DNA from: Candidatus Gastranaerophilales bacterium
GTDB taxonomy: Bacteria; Cyanobacteriota; Vampirovibrionia; Gastranaerophilales; Gastranaerophilaceae
Assembly: GCA_944325885.1 (NCBI GenBank)
Contig: CALVBT010000012.1
Span: forward strand, 1 to 45,301
Reading direction: 5' to 3'
Length of the DNA: 45,301 bases
In this document: positions 7,889-16,433 of the stretch, in pieces
How the letters are laid out: the number at the start of each line of letters is the position of its first letter
Position numbering within the stretch: the stretch's first letter is position 1
Translations under genes and position numbers: made by a program
The notes under the pieces: generated by a model
Database searches by the model: none
Told to the model about the DNA's origin: nothing
What the model saw: the letters and a program-made list of their open reading frames with translations, nothing else

Positions 7889-9238
7889 TTAGATATCAAC
7901 AGGAGCCATCATCTGAATGAGCGTGCTTATAGTTGTTTCCATACTGACAGAATCCGAAACCCTCTGCTGCAAAAAAGCATTAATCTGAGGCATCATCTCT
8001 ATAGCAATATCGAGTTTGGGGTTTGAGCCTGCAACATACATCCCTACATCGATAAGGTCTTTGTTCTCACGATAAAGAGCCATTGCACGGCGCATTTTTG
8101 CGGCAGCTTCTTTGTGTTCGGGTGTTGCAATAGCTGACATAAGACGGGAAATACTTCCAAGAATATCAATAGCCGGATAGTGGTTCATCTCCGCAACTTT
8201 ACGGCTCAAGAAAATGTGACCGTCCGTGATACCTCTTACCGTGTCAACAATCGGGTCGTTGATATCGTCGCCTTCCATAAGCACGGTATACAGTGCAGTG
8301 ATAGAACCTTTGGGGCTGTTGCCCGCACGTTCGAGAACTTTTTGCAGCCATGAAAATATAGAAGGCGGATAACCTTTCATTGTAGGCGGCTCACCGATAG
8401 ACAGCCCTACCTCACGGCCTGCCATTGCACAACGGGTAACGGTATCTGTCATAAGAAAGACCTTTTTGCCCTGATCTCTAAAATATTCACAAACAGAGGT
8501 CGCTGCCTGCAGGCATTTTTGACGAATCAAAGGCGGCTGGTCGCCTGTGGAGCAGACAAGCACTGATTTTCTCATACCCTCTTCGCCAAGAGAGTCTTCA
8601 ATAAACTCTTTTACCTCTCTTCCACGTTCTCCTATCAGCGCAACAACGTTTACGTCCGCATCAGAGTTTCTTGCAATCATACCCAGCATGGTGCTTTTAC
8701 CTACTCCGGAACCAGCAAACAGCCCCATACGCTGACCAGCACCCATTGTGAGTGTCGCATCTATTGCCCTTACTCCTGTTGAAAACATTGTATTGATAAT
8801 CGGCCTGTCAAAAGGACTCGGCGCCGGCCCGTCAATGGAAACAAACTGGGCATTTGTTGTATCCAGAGGTTTTCCGTCAATCGGCTCTCCCATCGGACTG
8901 ATTAAACGGCCGAGAAGAAAATCCCCCACAGGCAGCATGATAGGGGTTCCTGTGGTAGAAACAAGACTGCCCTGCCCTATTCCTGCGCCGTCATACAATA
9001 GCAAAAGCTGGGCTGTGTCGCCTTTGAAGGCAACAACCTCTGCGGGCTTTTTTTCGCCCTGATAAGTTTCTATAAAGCAAAGGTCGCCTATCTTAAGACC
9101 CGGAAGTTTTACCTCTACCGTAAGACCGAGAAGCTTTGATACCGAGCCTTTGTACTGATACATAGGGGTGGAGTCTATGATTTCGTAAGCTCGTTTTTTC
9201 ATATATTCTATTGAACGTTCTGTTGATTGCTCTAGCAT
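7889..9238 (-). CDS. fliI: Flagellar export ATPase FliI
   Basis: FliI is the hexameric ATPase of the flagellar type III export apparatus, related to F1 beta subunits. At 449 residues it is full length. The Walker A loop is GSGVGKST at about 176-183, followed by VALIGERGREVKEF and the Walker B region VFLMTDTVTRCAMAGREVGL. The conserved GEPPTMKGYPPSIFSWLQKVLERAG and DDINDPIVDTVRGITDGHI regions are intact. It is the last recognisable flagellar gene of the operon. No fliJ follows; a pilin-like gene comes next. Non-flagellar type III ATPases are related, but FlhA and FliF next door favour the flagellar role. Confidence 0.95.
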   Translation of the reverse strand: MLEQSTERSIEYMKKRAYEIIDSTPMYQYKGSVSKLLGLTVEVKLPGLKIGDLCFIETYQGEKKPAEVVAFKGDTAQLLLLYDGAGIGQGSLVSTTGTPIMLPVGDFLLGRLISPMGEPIDGKPLDTTNAQFVSIDGPAPSPFDRPIINTMFSTGVRAIDATLTMGAGQRMGLFAGSGVGKSTMLGMIARNSDADVNVVALIGERGREVKEFIEDSLGEEGMRKSVLVCSTGDQPPLIRQKCLQAATSVCEYFRDQGKKVFLMTDTVTRCAMAGREVGLSIGEPPTMKGYPPSIFSWLQKVLERAGNSPKGSITALYTVLMEGDDINDPIVDTVRGITDGHIFLSRKVAEMNHYPAIDILGSISRLMSAIATPEHKEAAAKMRRAMALYRENKDLIDVGMYVAGSNPKLDIAIEMMPQINAFLQQRVSDSVSMETTISTLIQMMAPVDI

Positions 9239-9278
9239 TGTTTTTTCCTGCTTTGTTGATTATTGTTGTCGGCCTGCA

Positions 9279-9338
9279 CAGCCTCAGACACACTCGCCTT
9301 GGTGTTGTTTCGCTTAGTTGTTGTACAAATTTCCGTAT
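9279..9338. repeat. Dispersed repeat B, copy 1 (between flhA and fliI)
   Basis: The stretch CAGCCTCAGACACACTCGCC followed by TTGG-GTTGTTTCG and GTTGTTGTACAAATTTCCGTAT recurs at 34642-34703 with few differences. It occupies part of the gap inside the flagellar operon, so it is transcribed with it. Its CCTCAGAC end is the reverse complement of the GTCTGAGG end of repeat family A. Confidence 0.65.
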
Positions 9339-9386
9339 ATGTTCTCAAAATCAGAATATCCTTTAATCTTTTTTGTTTCGAACTGC

Positions 9387-11486
9387 TTATTGATAATCAG
9401 GTGCATAAACATCGCCGATTGTGTCTACAGCCTCTACCTTGATATCCGTAATCAATTCGCTGTAAGAAATAACAACGATTGTTGGGATATGTCTTTCAAG
9501 CAGCTGATACAAAGGCAGTCTGATTCTCGGAGAACACAAAATAACAGGCTGTCTGCCCACTGTCTGGTGTGCTCTCATCAAGGTCGAAGCAGTTGTTTCT
9601 ATCAGTTCCTGCACCTGCATCGGGTTCAAGAGGAACATTGTACCCAGCTCTGTTCTCTGACAGCTGTCGTCCAGTGTCTTTTCCCATTCGCTGGAGAGTG
9701 TGAGCGCATAAAGCACCTTGTCCTCTGTAGAATTTGTCAAACAAATCTGTCTGCCCAGTGCTGCTCTTATACGTTCTGACAGGATATCAGGCTCTTTGGA
9801 GAACCTTGCATAATCGCAAAGTCTTTCAAAAATAAATATAATATCCTTGATAGAAACTTTTTCTCTGATAAGGTTAACAAAGATTTTGCGCAAATCGCTC
9901 GTGGAGATAATAGCCGGCACAAGGTCGTTGACCAGAGTCGGGTCTTGAGATTTTACAAGCTCCATAAGCTTCAGCACATCGGTTTTTGTCATTACTTCGT
10001 CAACATATTTTCTTACGCACTCCTGCAGGTGAGTAACTATTACATCTACGGAATCAACAGCAGTGAGGTGGTCGTTTTCGTCAATTTGTGACGGGTCTAC
10101 CCAGTAGGCCTGAGCCTGATATGTCGGGTCAATGTTGACAATGGAATCGGCAGGAGTAGGTTTGCCCGTAGCATCCCACTGGTCTGCAATGACCATGAGT
10201 TTTCCGGGGTAAACAAACCCTGTTGCCACCTTGTTGCCTCTGATAGAAATCAAATACTCGTTGGCATCAAGGGCAGAAGAGTCCATGATTCTGATATTCG
10301 GGATGATATAGCCGAGTTCGTCTGTTACACGTTGACGCAGTGCGGCAATTTTTGCGAGCAATTGACCTTCCTGATCAGGGTCTGCAATAGGCAAAAGCCC
10401 TGAACCTACCTGCAGGCTCAATACGTCTACGCCCAGACGTTCGTACATTTTGTTCGGGTTAACAAGGTCTTGCATGTTCTGTTTAACATTTTCCAGCTGT
10501 CCGAGCTGTGCCTGTACATCCTGATTGACCAGTACGGAAAATGCCGCAATCAAAATTACAATTGCAAAGAAGGTGAAAGGCAGCCATGGCAAGCCTGTCC
10601 AGTGGCTGGACACCGCAATCAATATCAAGAACCCTACAGCGCAGAACAAACTCATCGGCTTGCTCAAAATCTGGCCAGCAACATCAGATGCCAAGCTCGG
10701 GCTTGCTGCAGAAGCACGGGTCATTACGATACCGGCAGAAACAGCCATCAAAAGCGACGGAACCTGTGAGGACAAACCGTCACCGATTGTCAGGATAGTG
10801 TATTTGGAAACAGCATCAGCAGCCGACATACCCTGCTGCAATATACCGATACACAACCCGCCTACGATGTTGATTATTACAATGATGATACCGGCCATGG
10901 TATCACCTTTTACAAACTTCATGGCACCATCCATTGAACCGAACAGAGCAGATTCTCTTTGCAGGTCTTCACGCCTTTTTACTGCTTCGTCCGGAGAAAT
11001 CAACCCTGCGTTGAAGTCAGCGTCAATGGTCATCTGTTTACCCGGCATGGCGTCTAATGCAAACCTTGCCGAAACCTCTGCGATACGTTCCGCACCTTTT
11101 GTGATTACCATAAACTGTACAACCGTTATGATAATAAAGATTACGCCGCCGACGACCATGTTACCGCCGGTTACAAAGGTTCCGAAGGCGTGAATTACCT
11201 CGCCTGCCTCACCTTTTGCAAGGATTAGCCTTGTTGATGCAATCCCCAGCACCAGTCTGAACATTGTACCGATAAGGATGATTGACGGAAATGCTGCCAG
11301 TTCCAGAGGTTTTTGGATATACAGAGATATCATCAGCAGCACGATACCAAGTGTTATATTCAATGAAATAGAAAAGTTTATGACCCAGTTTGGCACCTCA
11401 ATGAGCAGTATAAGTATCAAACATACTACAAATACTGCCAGAGATATTTCGCTTATTGGATTTGAGTTTGGTGCTGCGCCTGCCAC
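9387..11486 (-). CDS. flhA: Flagellar export gate protein FlhA
   Basis: FlhA forms the nonameric ring of the type III export gate in the membrane, and its cytosolic domain docks export substrates and chaperones. The 699-residue length is normal. About eight membrane helices occupy residues 15-330 (IPNWVINFSISLNITLGIV region, then FPSIILIGTMFRLVLGIAST). The conserved cytosolic FHIPEP-type signature is visible as KGAERIAEVSARFALDAMPG followed by KQMTIDADFNAGLI. The C-terminal domain begins near residue 350 and includes LGVDVLSLQVGSGLLP. It lies 34 nt after fliH and 148 nt before fliI. Confidence 0.96.
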   Translation of the reverse strand: MAGAAPNSNPISEISLAVFVVCLILILLIEVPNWVINFSISLNITLGIVLLMISLYIQKPLELAAFPSIILIGTMFRLVLGIASTRLILAKGEAGEVIHAFGTFVTGGNMVVGGVIFIIITVVQFMVITKGAERIAEVSARFALDAMPGKQMTIDADFNAGLISPDEAVKRREDLQRESALFGSMDGAMKFVKGDTMAGIIIVIINIVGGLCIGILQQGMSAADAVSKYTILTIGDGLSSQVPSLLMAVSAGIVMTRASAASPSLASDVAGQILSKPMSLFCAVGFLILIAVSSHWTGLPWLPFTFFAIVILIAAFSVLVNQDVQAQLGQLENVKQNMQDLVNPNKMYERLGVDVLSLQVGSGLLPIADPDQEGQLLAKIAALRQRVTDELGYIIPNIRIMDSSALDANEYLISIRGNKVATGFVYPGKLMVIADQWDATGKPTPADSIVNIDPTYQAQAYWVDPSQIDENDHLTAVDSVDVIVTHLQECVRKYVDEVMTKTDVLKLMELVKSQDPTLVNDLVPAIISTSDLRKIFVNLIREKVSIKDIIFIFERLCDYARFSKEPDILSERIRAALGRQICLTNSTEDKVLYALTLSSEWEKTLDDSCQRTELGTMFLLNPMQVQELIETTASTLMRAHQTVGRQPVILCSPRIRLPLYQLLERHIPTIVVISYSELITDIKVEAVDTIGDVYAPDYQ

Positions 11487-11520
11487 TGTACTTCCTTCTT
11501 ATCGTTCTTTGATATTAATA

Positions 11521-12288
11521 TCAAATTTGTTTGAACGCTTCTTTTATCAATTCGAGCTGGGTGCTTATGTTTGCGTCAATGATACCGTTTGAGGTTTCGA
11601 TGACGGCTGACCCTTCTTCTACCTCTTTGTTGCCCGTAACAAAGATTTTAGCTTCAAATTGTCCCGAAGACAAAAGCTTTGGTACAATTTCTTTTGTATA
11701 TTCGACATCGGTCGGATTTACTTTAAGTATAATTTTATTTTCGTCTTTAGCAAGACTTTTCAGTGCATCGTGAACAATTGCATCCAGCACGGATTTGTCT
11801 GTCTGCACTTCTTTTTTTATGATTTTTTCTGCAACTTTTAGTGATATGTCGAGGATATCCTCAGATACTTTTTGAAAGATTTTTTCCTTGTATTCAAAAT
11901 ATTCTTCCAACGAATCTTTTAAATCGTTCACGGCTGCGTGAGCTTCTTCCAGCCCTCTTTCAAACCCTTCTTTTGAGGCCTGTTCTTTTATTGCAATAGC
12001 TTCTTGCTGCGCACGTGAGATGAGGTTTCTGTCATCGATTCTGCGGTAGCCTCTGCGCCTGTCGCCACGGCGTCTTTCTGCTCTCTGGCTGAAATCTATC
12101 TCATCAAAATTGAACCCTGCAAAAATATCCGAGGTGTCCTCTTTTATTTTTTGTTGAGTTTCTTCGGTAACGGCTTCGGCTGCAGGTTCATTCTCCGCAG
12201 CTGTCTGCGGCTCTTGCTGCGGCACGGGTTCCTGTATTTCAGGCTCCTGTTTTTTTATTCTTTTTTGTGTGTATTTTTTTATTATCAT
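11521..12288 (-). CDS. fliH: Flagellar assembly protein FliH
   Basis: FliH binds and regulates the FliI ATPase and links it to the C-ring. This 255-residue protein has a disordered, acidic and Gln/Pro-rich N-terminus (EPEIQEPVPQQEPQTAAENE), a short very basic patch (RAERRRGDRRRGYRRIDD, about 69-87), then a long helical stalk with regularly spaced small residues (about 95-150). The C-terminal FliH/V-ATPase-E-like domain follows (VAEKIIKKEVQTDKSVLDAI, then IILKVNPTDVEYTKEIV). The position just after the FliG-position gene and before flhA agrees. The arginine-rich patch is unusual in density and might contact the C-ring or nucleic acid. Confidence 0.85.
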   Translation of the reverse strand: MIIKKYTQKRIKKQEPEIQEPVPQQEPQTAAENEPAAEAVTEETQQKIKEDTSDIFAGFNFDEIDFSQRAERRRGDRRRGYRRIDDRNLISRAQQEAIAIKEQASKEGFERGLEEAHAAVNDLKDSLEEYFEYKEKIFQKVSEDILDISLKVAEKIIKKEVQTDKSVLDAIVHDALKSLAKDENKIILKVNPTDVEYTKEIVPKLLSSGQFEAKIFVTGNKEVEEGSAVIETSNGIIDANISTQLELIKEAFKQI

Positions 12289-12309
12289 CCGCTATTTTTT
12301 CCTGCAGGT

Positions 12310-13305
12310 TTAGCGTGTAAGTTTTTCTTCCAGATGTGTGCAGATAATATCCGCTATCCTCGGTGTTATATCAGAGTTTTTTCCGCCTGATGAAGCTGCG
12401 GAAACAAAGTTCTTCACAGCCTGTCTTTCTTTTCCAATGATATTCGATATTTTGGAAATGTCCGAATTCTTAACAATATTATATAATCTTTGGTAAATCC
12501 TGTTCGTATTGAGCTTTTTGGGTTCGGGCAGAGTCTTTTTGATTTCGGAAAGACATTTTGAAACAACATTCGGGTCGAGTTTGTGTTCCAAATCGTCCAT
12601 ACTTATGTAATCACGCAGAATCTGTGCATCCTGCGGGTTGAACTTTTGCAAAAGTCCTTCTCTTTTTTCAGGCGGAAGGTGTCTTAAAACTATTGCAAAA
12701 GATGCAAGTTTCAAAATTTTGTTGTCGCTGACCTGATTTACATATTCGTCGCCGGCGTTTTGTGCGCCTGCTGCCTGTGCTGTGGCCTGCTGCATTTGTT
12801 CCGTTTCTGCAGCCTGCTGAGCCATTTCGTCTATATTAGAGTGGCTCTGGGCTTCTTTGACCTGATCTTCTGTCAGCACGCCTCTGTTTTTCAGTTCGTC
12901 CAGTGCTTCCGTATAGGCTTTTTTTACGTGAAACTCTACGACAGCAATCATATCAGACTGCGCCATGTTCTTTATTATTGCTGTTTTTGCTATTTCAAAG
13001 ACGGTAAAGGCTATTTTTTGCATTATTCCGTCACGAAACTGCGGGTCTATGTGGCTTCGGATAAGGTCAATAGCCTTGTGAAACGCCCACTCGCCGATAA
13101 ACTGGGTCACGATACATGCCTGATCGGCGTTAAAGTTTATTGTTGTATCGTTGGCAAGAGCCTCGCCCGCCATGTAGCAGAAATTGTGGACGATATTTAT
13201 TATGTACTGTTTATCCGCATCGGGTATATCGGCAGGAAGAGCCGGCCCTACCTGTTCGGCAAGGTTTTTTGCAAATGCTTTAAAATCAAATCCTTCTATA
13301 GGCAA
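12310..13305 (-). CDS. FliG-position protein, probably a very divergent FliG
   Basis: The gene sits where fliG normally is, between fliF and fliH, and its 331 residues equal the usual FliG length. The sequence is hard to recognise. Residues about 205-260 (ILKLASFAIVLRHLPPEKRE then GLLQKFNPQDAQILRDYI) resemble the FliG middle-domain pattern ALILSxLPPEKAAxxL. The C-terminal helix ADIICTHLEEKL resembles the FliG end (IVxIARRLEEEG). The first 190 residues and the Gln/Ala-rich linker (ETEQMQQATAQAAGAQNAGD) match nothing I know, and the EHPQ motif and charged torque helix are not evident. FliG couples FliF to torque generation. Identity as FliG is inferred mainly from position and length. Confidence 0.5.
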   Translation of the reverse strand: MPIEGFDFKAFAKNLAEQVGPALPADIPDADKQYIINIVHNFCYMAGEALANDTTINFNADQACIVTQFIGEWAFHKAIDLIRSHIDPQFRDGIMQKIAFTVFEIAKTAIIKNMAQSDMIAVVEFHVKKAYTEALDELKNRGVLTEDQVKEAQSHSNIDEMAQQAAETEQMQQATAQAAGAQNAGDEYVNQVSDNKILKLASFAIVLRHLPPEKREGLLQKFNPQDAQILRDYISMDDLEHKLDPNVVSKCLSEIKKTLPEPKKLNTNRIYQRLYNIVKNSDISKISNIIGKERQAVKNFVSAASSGGKNSDITPRIADIICTHLEEKLTR

Positions 13306-13628
13306 TTTCTATCTCCCCTGTTTTGTTTCACTTTCATCACCGACTGAGCGTCGCCTCTGAAAGTTTCACACCGGCTTACGCCTTTTTTGCTCCTGTGGGC
13401 TTCGGACATTCGTCCTGCAGTCCTACGTCGCCATCGTTCAGTTTCGCCCTTTCCGCTTCGACCTTCGTCGAACCGTATCGGGCTTCACCTCGGCTTACGC
13501 CTTTTTTCCGCCTGGCAAATCTTAGATTTGTCCGCTCCGGCAACTTTGCTGCCTTCGCAACGGCGGTCACTTACGGTTACAAATTGAATGTCTTTCACTT
13601 CTGAAAGCCATTCAATTTTTCACACAAG
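13306..13628. repeat. Palindrome-rich insertion between fliF and the FliG-position gene
   Basis: This 323-bp gap in an otherwise tight operon holds no convincing gene. It has a direct repeat (GGCTTACGCCTTTTTT at about 13373 and again at 13491), a perfect palindrome CAAATCTTAGATTTG (13517-13531), and a hairpin just after fliF, TTGAATG...CATTCAA with inner CTTTC/GAAAG (13584-13615), flanked by T5 on the plus strand. Several frames stay open by composition, including a 64-codon minus frame (13376-13570). It is more GC-rich than its surroundings. It may modulate expression of the genes downstream of fliF. Confidence 0.7.
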
Positions 13629-15260
13629 CTAACTTTTTTCAATCCAGCTTTTTACGTGTTCAGCCAGATCGTCATTGTCCAGACCTTCCATCTCTGCTGC
13701 AATGTCTGACAATGTTGAGTTCAGCTCAGGAATCGGCCTTGCAGCAGCCTGCTTTTGCTCCAGCATACCCTGTGCCAGCTGGGTCTGTCTTTCGATGAGT
13801 TCTGCTGCTTTGAGATTTACATCTCTGATTTGTTTTTCCTGATCTTGAGATTTTTCTCTGAGTCGTTCAATTTCTGCTCTCTGGTGTTCTTGAGCAGATT
13901 TTACTCTGTCAGAGAGGAATTTTAACCCTACGCCCAGCCCGATGAGCAGCAAGGCTATTGCTATCCACCACGGGTTGCCTGTAGAATCAGGTTTTGGCAG
14001 GGATTCCGGTTTGTCACCCGCAAGGAACGGGTCAACAGAATCTGAAAACGCAATTTCTACATTCTCAGCTGTTGCTTTTGGCGAAGCTGCGTGCGCAATA
14101 AGCTCTTTCAATTCTTCCAGCGTCATATTCGCAGGTATTGCGCTTTCCTCTAAAGTTACTGCGATAGAGATTTCTTCGATTGTTCCCGGTTTTACAAGCT
14201 CGCTTGTCTGAACTTTCGGTACACCGTACTGTGATTCTCTCGCTGTTCTTGAGTAGCTTCTGTTCTGTGCAGAATCAGCATTGTTGGCAGGAAGCCCGTT
14301 GGGCAGGTATACACTGACTGCACTTATACCTTTGTTTGTATCACGTGTCTGGTCGCCCAGCCCTTCGGAAAATGTTTGTTCTGTCAGAGAGGTTTTCTTT
14401 GTCGGGTCAAAATCTATTGCATCTCTTTGCATTGGTGACTGCCTTAAATATGTGCTGACAGTGACCGCATAGTTGCCCTTGCCTATCAATTTATCCAGCT
14501 GGGTTTTGACTTTTGCCTGCATATACTGGTCGTTTTCTTCGAGTTTTGCCAGCATATCGTCATCAGCAGACGCTATAGAGTCATAGACGTTGCCGTTTGT
14601 GTCCGTGATAGATATATTCTCTGCCTCGAGTCCGTTTACCGAACCCAAAAGCAGGTTTCTTATAGCTTTTACCTTCATGTTGTCGAGCTTTTCACCGCTG
14701 GGCATAACGATTTGAACCGTTGCTGTGATTGGCTTTTGGTCTTGCTCAAACATTACCTGCTCCGGTATGGAAACAAATACAGATGCGTTTTCAATAGGCG
14801 GAATTTTTCTTATCAAACGTGACAACTCACCGTTGATTGCTCTTGTCAGACGGATTCTTTTGTCTTCTTTTGTAGAGGTAAAATCGCCTTTGTCAAAAAT
14901 TTCAAGACCTATATTCTGGTCCATAAGCCCGCTTTTTACAATAGCAAGCAAAGCTCTGTCCCTTTGTGACATTGTGTATTTTTTAAGATAAAGTGTGGAC
15001 TTTTGACCGTCCAGACGTCTTTCTATAGTGATGCCTTCTCTTGCCAGAAGAGCCTGAATCTCTATCGCTTTGCCGAGGTTTTCAGTAGTCAAAAGGTCGA
15101 GAGGCTGGTCGATTACTTTTTCTTTTACGGCTTTTGGCGCACCCGAGTTGTTGGAAGACACGACAATGCCCACTGTTACAAACAGTGCCAGCACGACTAC
15201 AAGTCCCCCTATTATCCCATACAGTAATGGCTTATTTTCGAGTATCTTTTGAAAATCCAT
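13629..15260 (-). CDS. fliF: Flagellar MS-ring protein FliF
   Basis: FliF forms the membrane MS ring on which the flagellar motor is built. The 543-residue length is usual. A first membrane helix is at about 13-34 (LLYGIIGGLVVVLALFVTVG) and a second near 433-452 (WWIAIALLLIGLGVGLKFLS). Between them are the ring-building domains, including ALLAREGITIER, SVFVSIPEQVMFEQDQKPIT and the RNLLLGSVNGLEAENISITD segment. The cytosolic tail is a coiled coil ending in LAEHVKSWIEKS, the region that binds FliG in other bacteria. It is the first gene of the operon, with AGGCAGGA upstream of the ATG. fliE and flgBC are not upstream here. Confidence 0.95.
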   Translation of the reverse strand: MDFQKILENKPLLYGIIGGLVVVLALFVTVGIVVSSNNSGAPKAVKEKVIDQPLDLLTTENLGKAIEIQALLAREGITIERRLDGQKSTLYLKKYTMSQRDRALLAIVKSGLMDQNIGLEIFDKGDFTSTKEDKRIRLTRAINGELSRLIRKIPPIENASVFVSIPEQVMFEQDQKPITATVQIVMPSGEKLDNMKVKAIRNLLLGSVNGLEAENISITDTNGNVYDSIASADDDMLAKLEENDQYMQAKVKTQLDKLIGKGNYAVTVSTYLRQSPMQRDAIDFDPTKKTSLTEQTFSEGLGDQTRDTNKGISAVSVYLPNGLPANNADSAQNRSYSRTARESQYGVPKVQTSELVKPGTIEEISIAVTLEESAIPANMTLEELKELIAHAASPKATAENVEIAFSDSVDPFLAGDKPESLPKPDSTGNPWWIAIALLLIGLGVGLKFLSDRVKSAQEHQRAEIERLREKSQDQEKQIRDVNLKAAELIERQTQLAQGMLEQKQAAARPIPELNSTLSDIAAEMEGLDNDDLAEHVKSWIEKS

Positions 15261-15290
15261 CTAAAAATTTTTCCTGCCTCGCTACTTAAG

Positions 15291-15319
15291 ATTATACTAT
15301 CAATTACGGTAGAAGTTAA
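15291..15319 (-). promoter_or_regulatory. Predicted promoter of the flagellar operon
   Basis: On the minus strand a perfect -10 box TATAAT (15291-15296) lies 17 bp from TTAACT (15314-15319, four of six consensus bases), 31 bp upstream of the fliF ATG. It looks like a vegetative sigma-70 promoter. I saw no sigma-28 or sigma-54 flagellar promoter in this gap. Confidence 0.55.
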
Positions 15320-15499
15320 CCGCCGATGAATGATTTCGCACAAATTTTCATCCATCTGGGGGATAAAATCCACTCCTCTAAATTAATGATTTTTTTTCTT
15401 AAGTCATGTTCACGGAAAAATAATATACTTCTTATATTAAAAATATTTACATTAAAAGTATGATTTTTTTATAAAACATAGTGCATTTTAAAATCTATG

Positions 15500-15508
15500 T
15501 GCTATAAT
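15500..15508 (+). promoter_or_regulatory. Extended -10 promoter for the small lipoprotein
   Basis: TGCTATAAT is a perfect extended -10 element (TGN-TATAAT), 108 bp upstream of the lipoprotein start and divergent from the flagellar promoter. No good -35 box accompanies it, as is usual for extended -10 promoters. The rest of the 15261-15615 gap is AT-rich with nothing else I can name. Confidence 0.5.
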
Positions 15509-15615
15509 AGTAGTAGCAGAAATATCCCTTCTGCTGTATAGTAATATACAAAGTGTGTTTACAAAACGGGTCAATGGCGGCACAGCTTTGGCCGGCTTTG
15601 ATACAGGTGATAAAA

Positions 15616-15900
15616 ATGAAATGGATGAACTATAGTTTAATCTGTTTGTTTTGCGGACTGTTGATAGTGACAGCAGGGTGTCAAAAGACACAATCGTCTG
15701 TTGTAAACACAAAAAGCGGCGTTGTTATCCACAGCAGTGATTTTACAGGCGGGTTCAAAGAAAGGTCTGCCACCTACGAACAAAACAAAAACAAGGCCTT
15801 TGCTCCAAAGCCAAAAACCACTGGCAACGTTATACATCTCGGTGACGGGTACGAAAAAATCGAACTCAGTCCGCTTTTTGATGACGCAGAAAAAATGTAA
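15616..15900 (+). CDS. Small lipoprotein
   Basis: This 94-residue protein has a lipoprotein signal peptide, MKWMNYSLICLFCGLLIVTA followed by GC, with lipobox VTAGC, so it should be lipid-anchored after cleavage. The mature part is short and polar, with no domain I recognise (SGVVIHSSDFTGGFKERSAT then KNKAFAPKPKTTGNVIHLGD). I chose ATG at 15616 because AGGTGA lies 6 nt upstream and it gives a normal signal peptide; the frame is open back to 15553. It runs divergently from the flagellar operon. A link to the motor is possible from position but nothing in the sequence shows it. Confidence 0.72.
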   Translation: MKWMNYSLICLFCGLLIVTAGCQKTQSSVVNTKSGVVIHSSDFTGGFKERSATYEQNKNKAFAPKPKTTGNVIHLGDGYEKIELSPLFDDAEKM

Positions 15901-16064
15901 TTAAAATTTATATTATATAAAAGCTTTTTCTAATGCGAATATATTATTGTTTTAATTTCTTTTCTTTTATATTACTATAAGTGTAATTGTCAGACTGTTT
16001 GAAAAAATTTCAGCAGAAGACTAAAGATGACACTAGATTGTAGATTAATAAAAAAGGAACCAAA

Positions 16065-16433
16065 ATGAACTATACTCACGGAAGTCTTGAAAACGAAATA
16101 CTCAAAACCATCTGGATGCTCGAAGAGATTGACGAATCTGATGTCTCGGTAAACGATGTTCAAGAAGTAATAAACAGAAATTCATCAAGCAAACGTGCTT
16201 ATACTACAGTAAAAACAGTCATGGACAGATTGGTGGAAAAAAACATGCTCGTGAGATACAAACAGGGCAAAAAATTCTACTACAAAACAGTTTCTTCCCG
16301 TGATGAAATGGCTCAACAGGCTATCAAAAAATTGGCCAGCCAGTATTTTAACAACGACATGAACTCTCTGGCTGATACAATCAGAAGCATGAGTGCAAGC
16401 GTAAAAGAATGCAGAAAAGCAGAATTAGTATAA
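16065..16433 (+). CDS. BlaI/MecI family transcriptional repressor
   Basis: A 122-residue winged-helix protein of the BlaI/MecI/CopY family, DNA-binding repressors that dimerise and are often inactivated by cleavage. Typical features are LENEILKTIWMLEE, AYTTVKTVMDRLVEKNMLVR (the recognition and wing region) and the C-terminal dimerisation helices (AQQAIKKLASQYFNNDMNSL). AAAAAGGAACC precedes the ATG. No BlaR-type sensor protease or beta-lactamase is nearby, so the signal and targets are unknown; in this family an orphan repressor may control other operons. The downstream gene overlaps its end by 25 nt. Confidence 0.9.
   Translation: MNYTHGSLENEILKTIWMLEEIDESDVSVNDVQEVINRNSSSKRAYTTVKTVMDRLVEKNMLVRYKQGKKFYYKTVSSRDEMAQQAIKKLASQYFNNDMNSLADTIRSMSASVKECRKAELV

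Noticed and set aside
13376-13570. 64-codon minus-strand frame in the fliF gap, with two plus-strand frames over it
   Set aside because: Several frames are open at once because the repeat DNA lacks stops; there is no ribosome binding site or recognisable protein feature.
15960-16064. Possible BlaI operator upstream of the repressor
   Set aside because: Segments such as CTAGATTGTAG resemble TACA-N-TGTA only weakly, and I could not define a convincing dyad.
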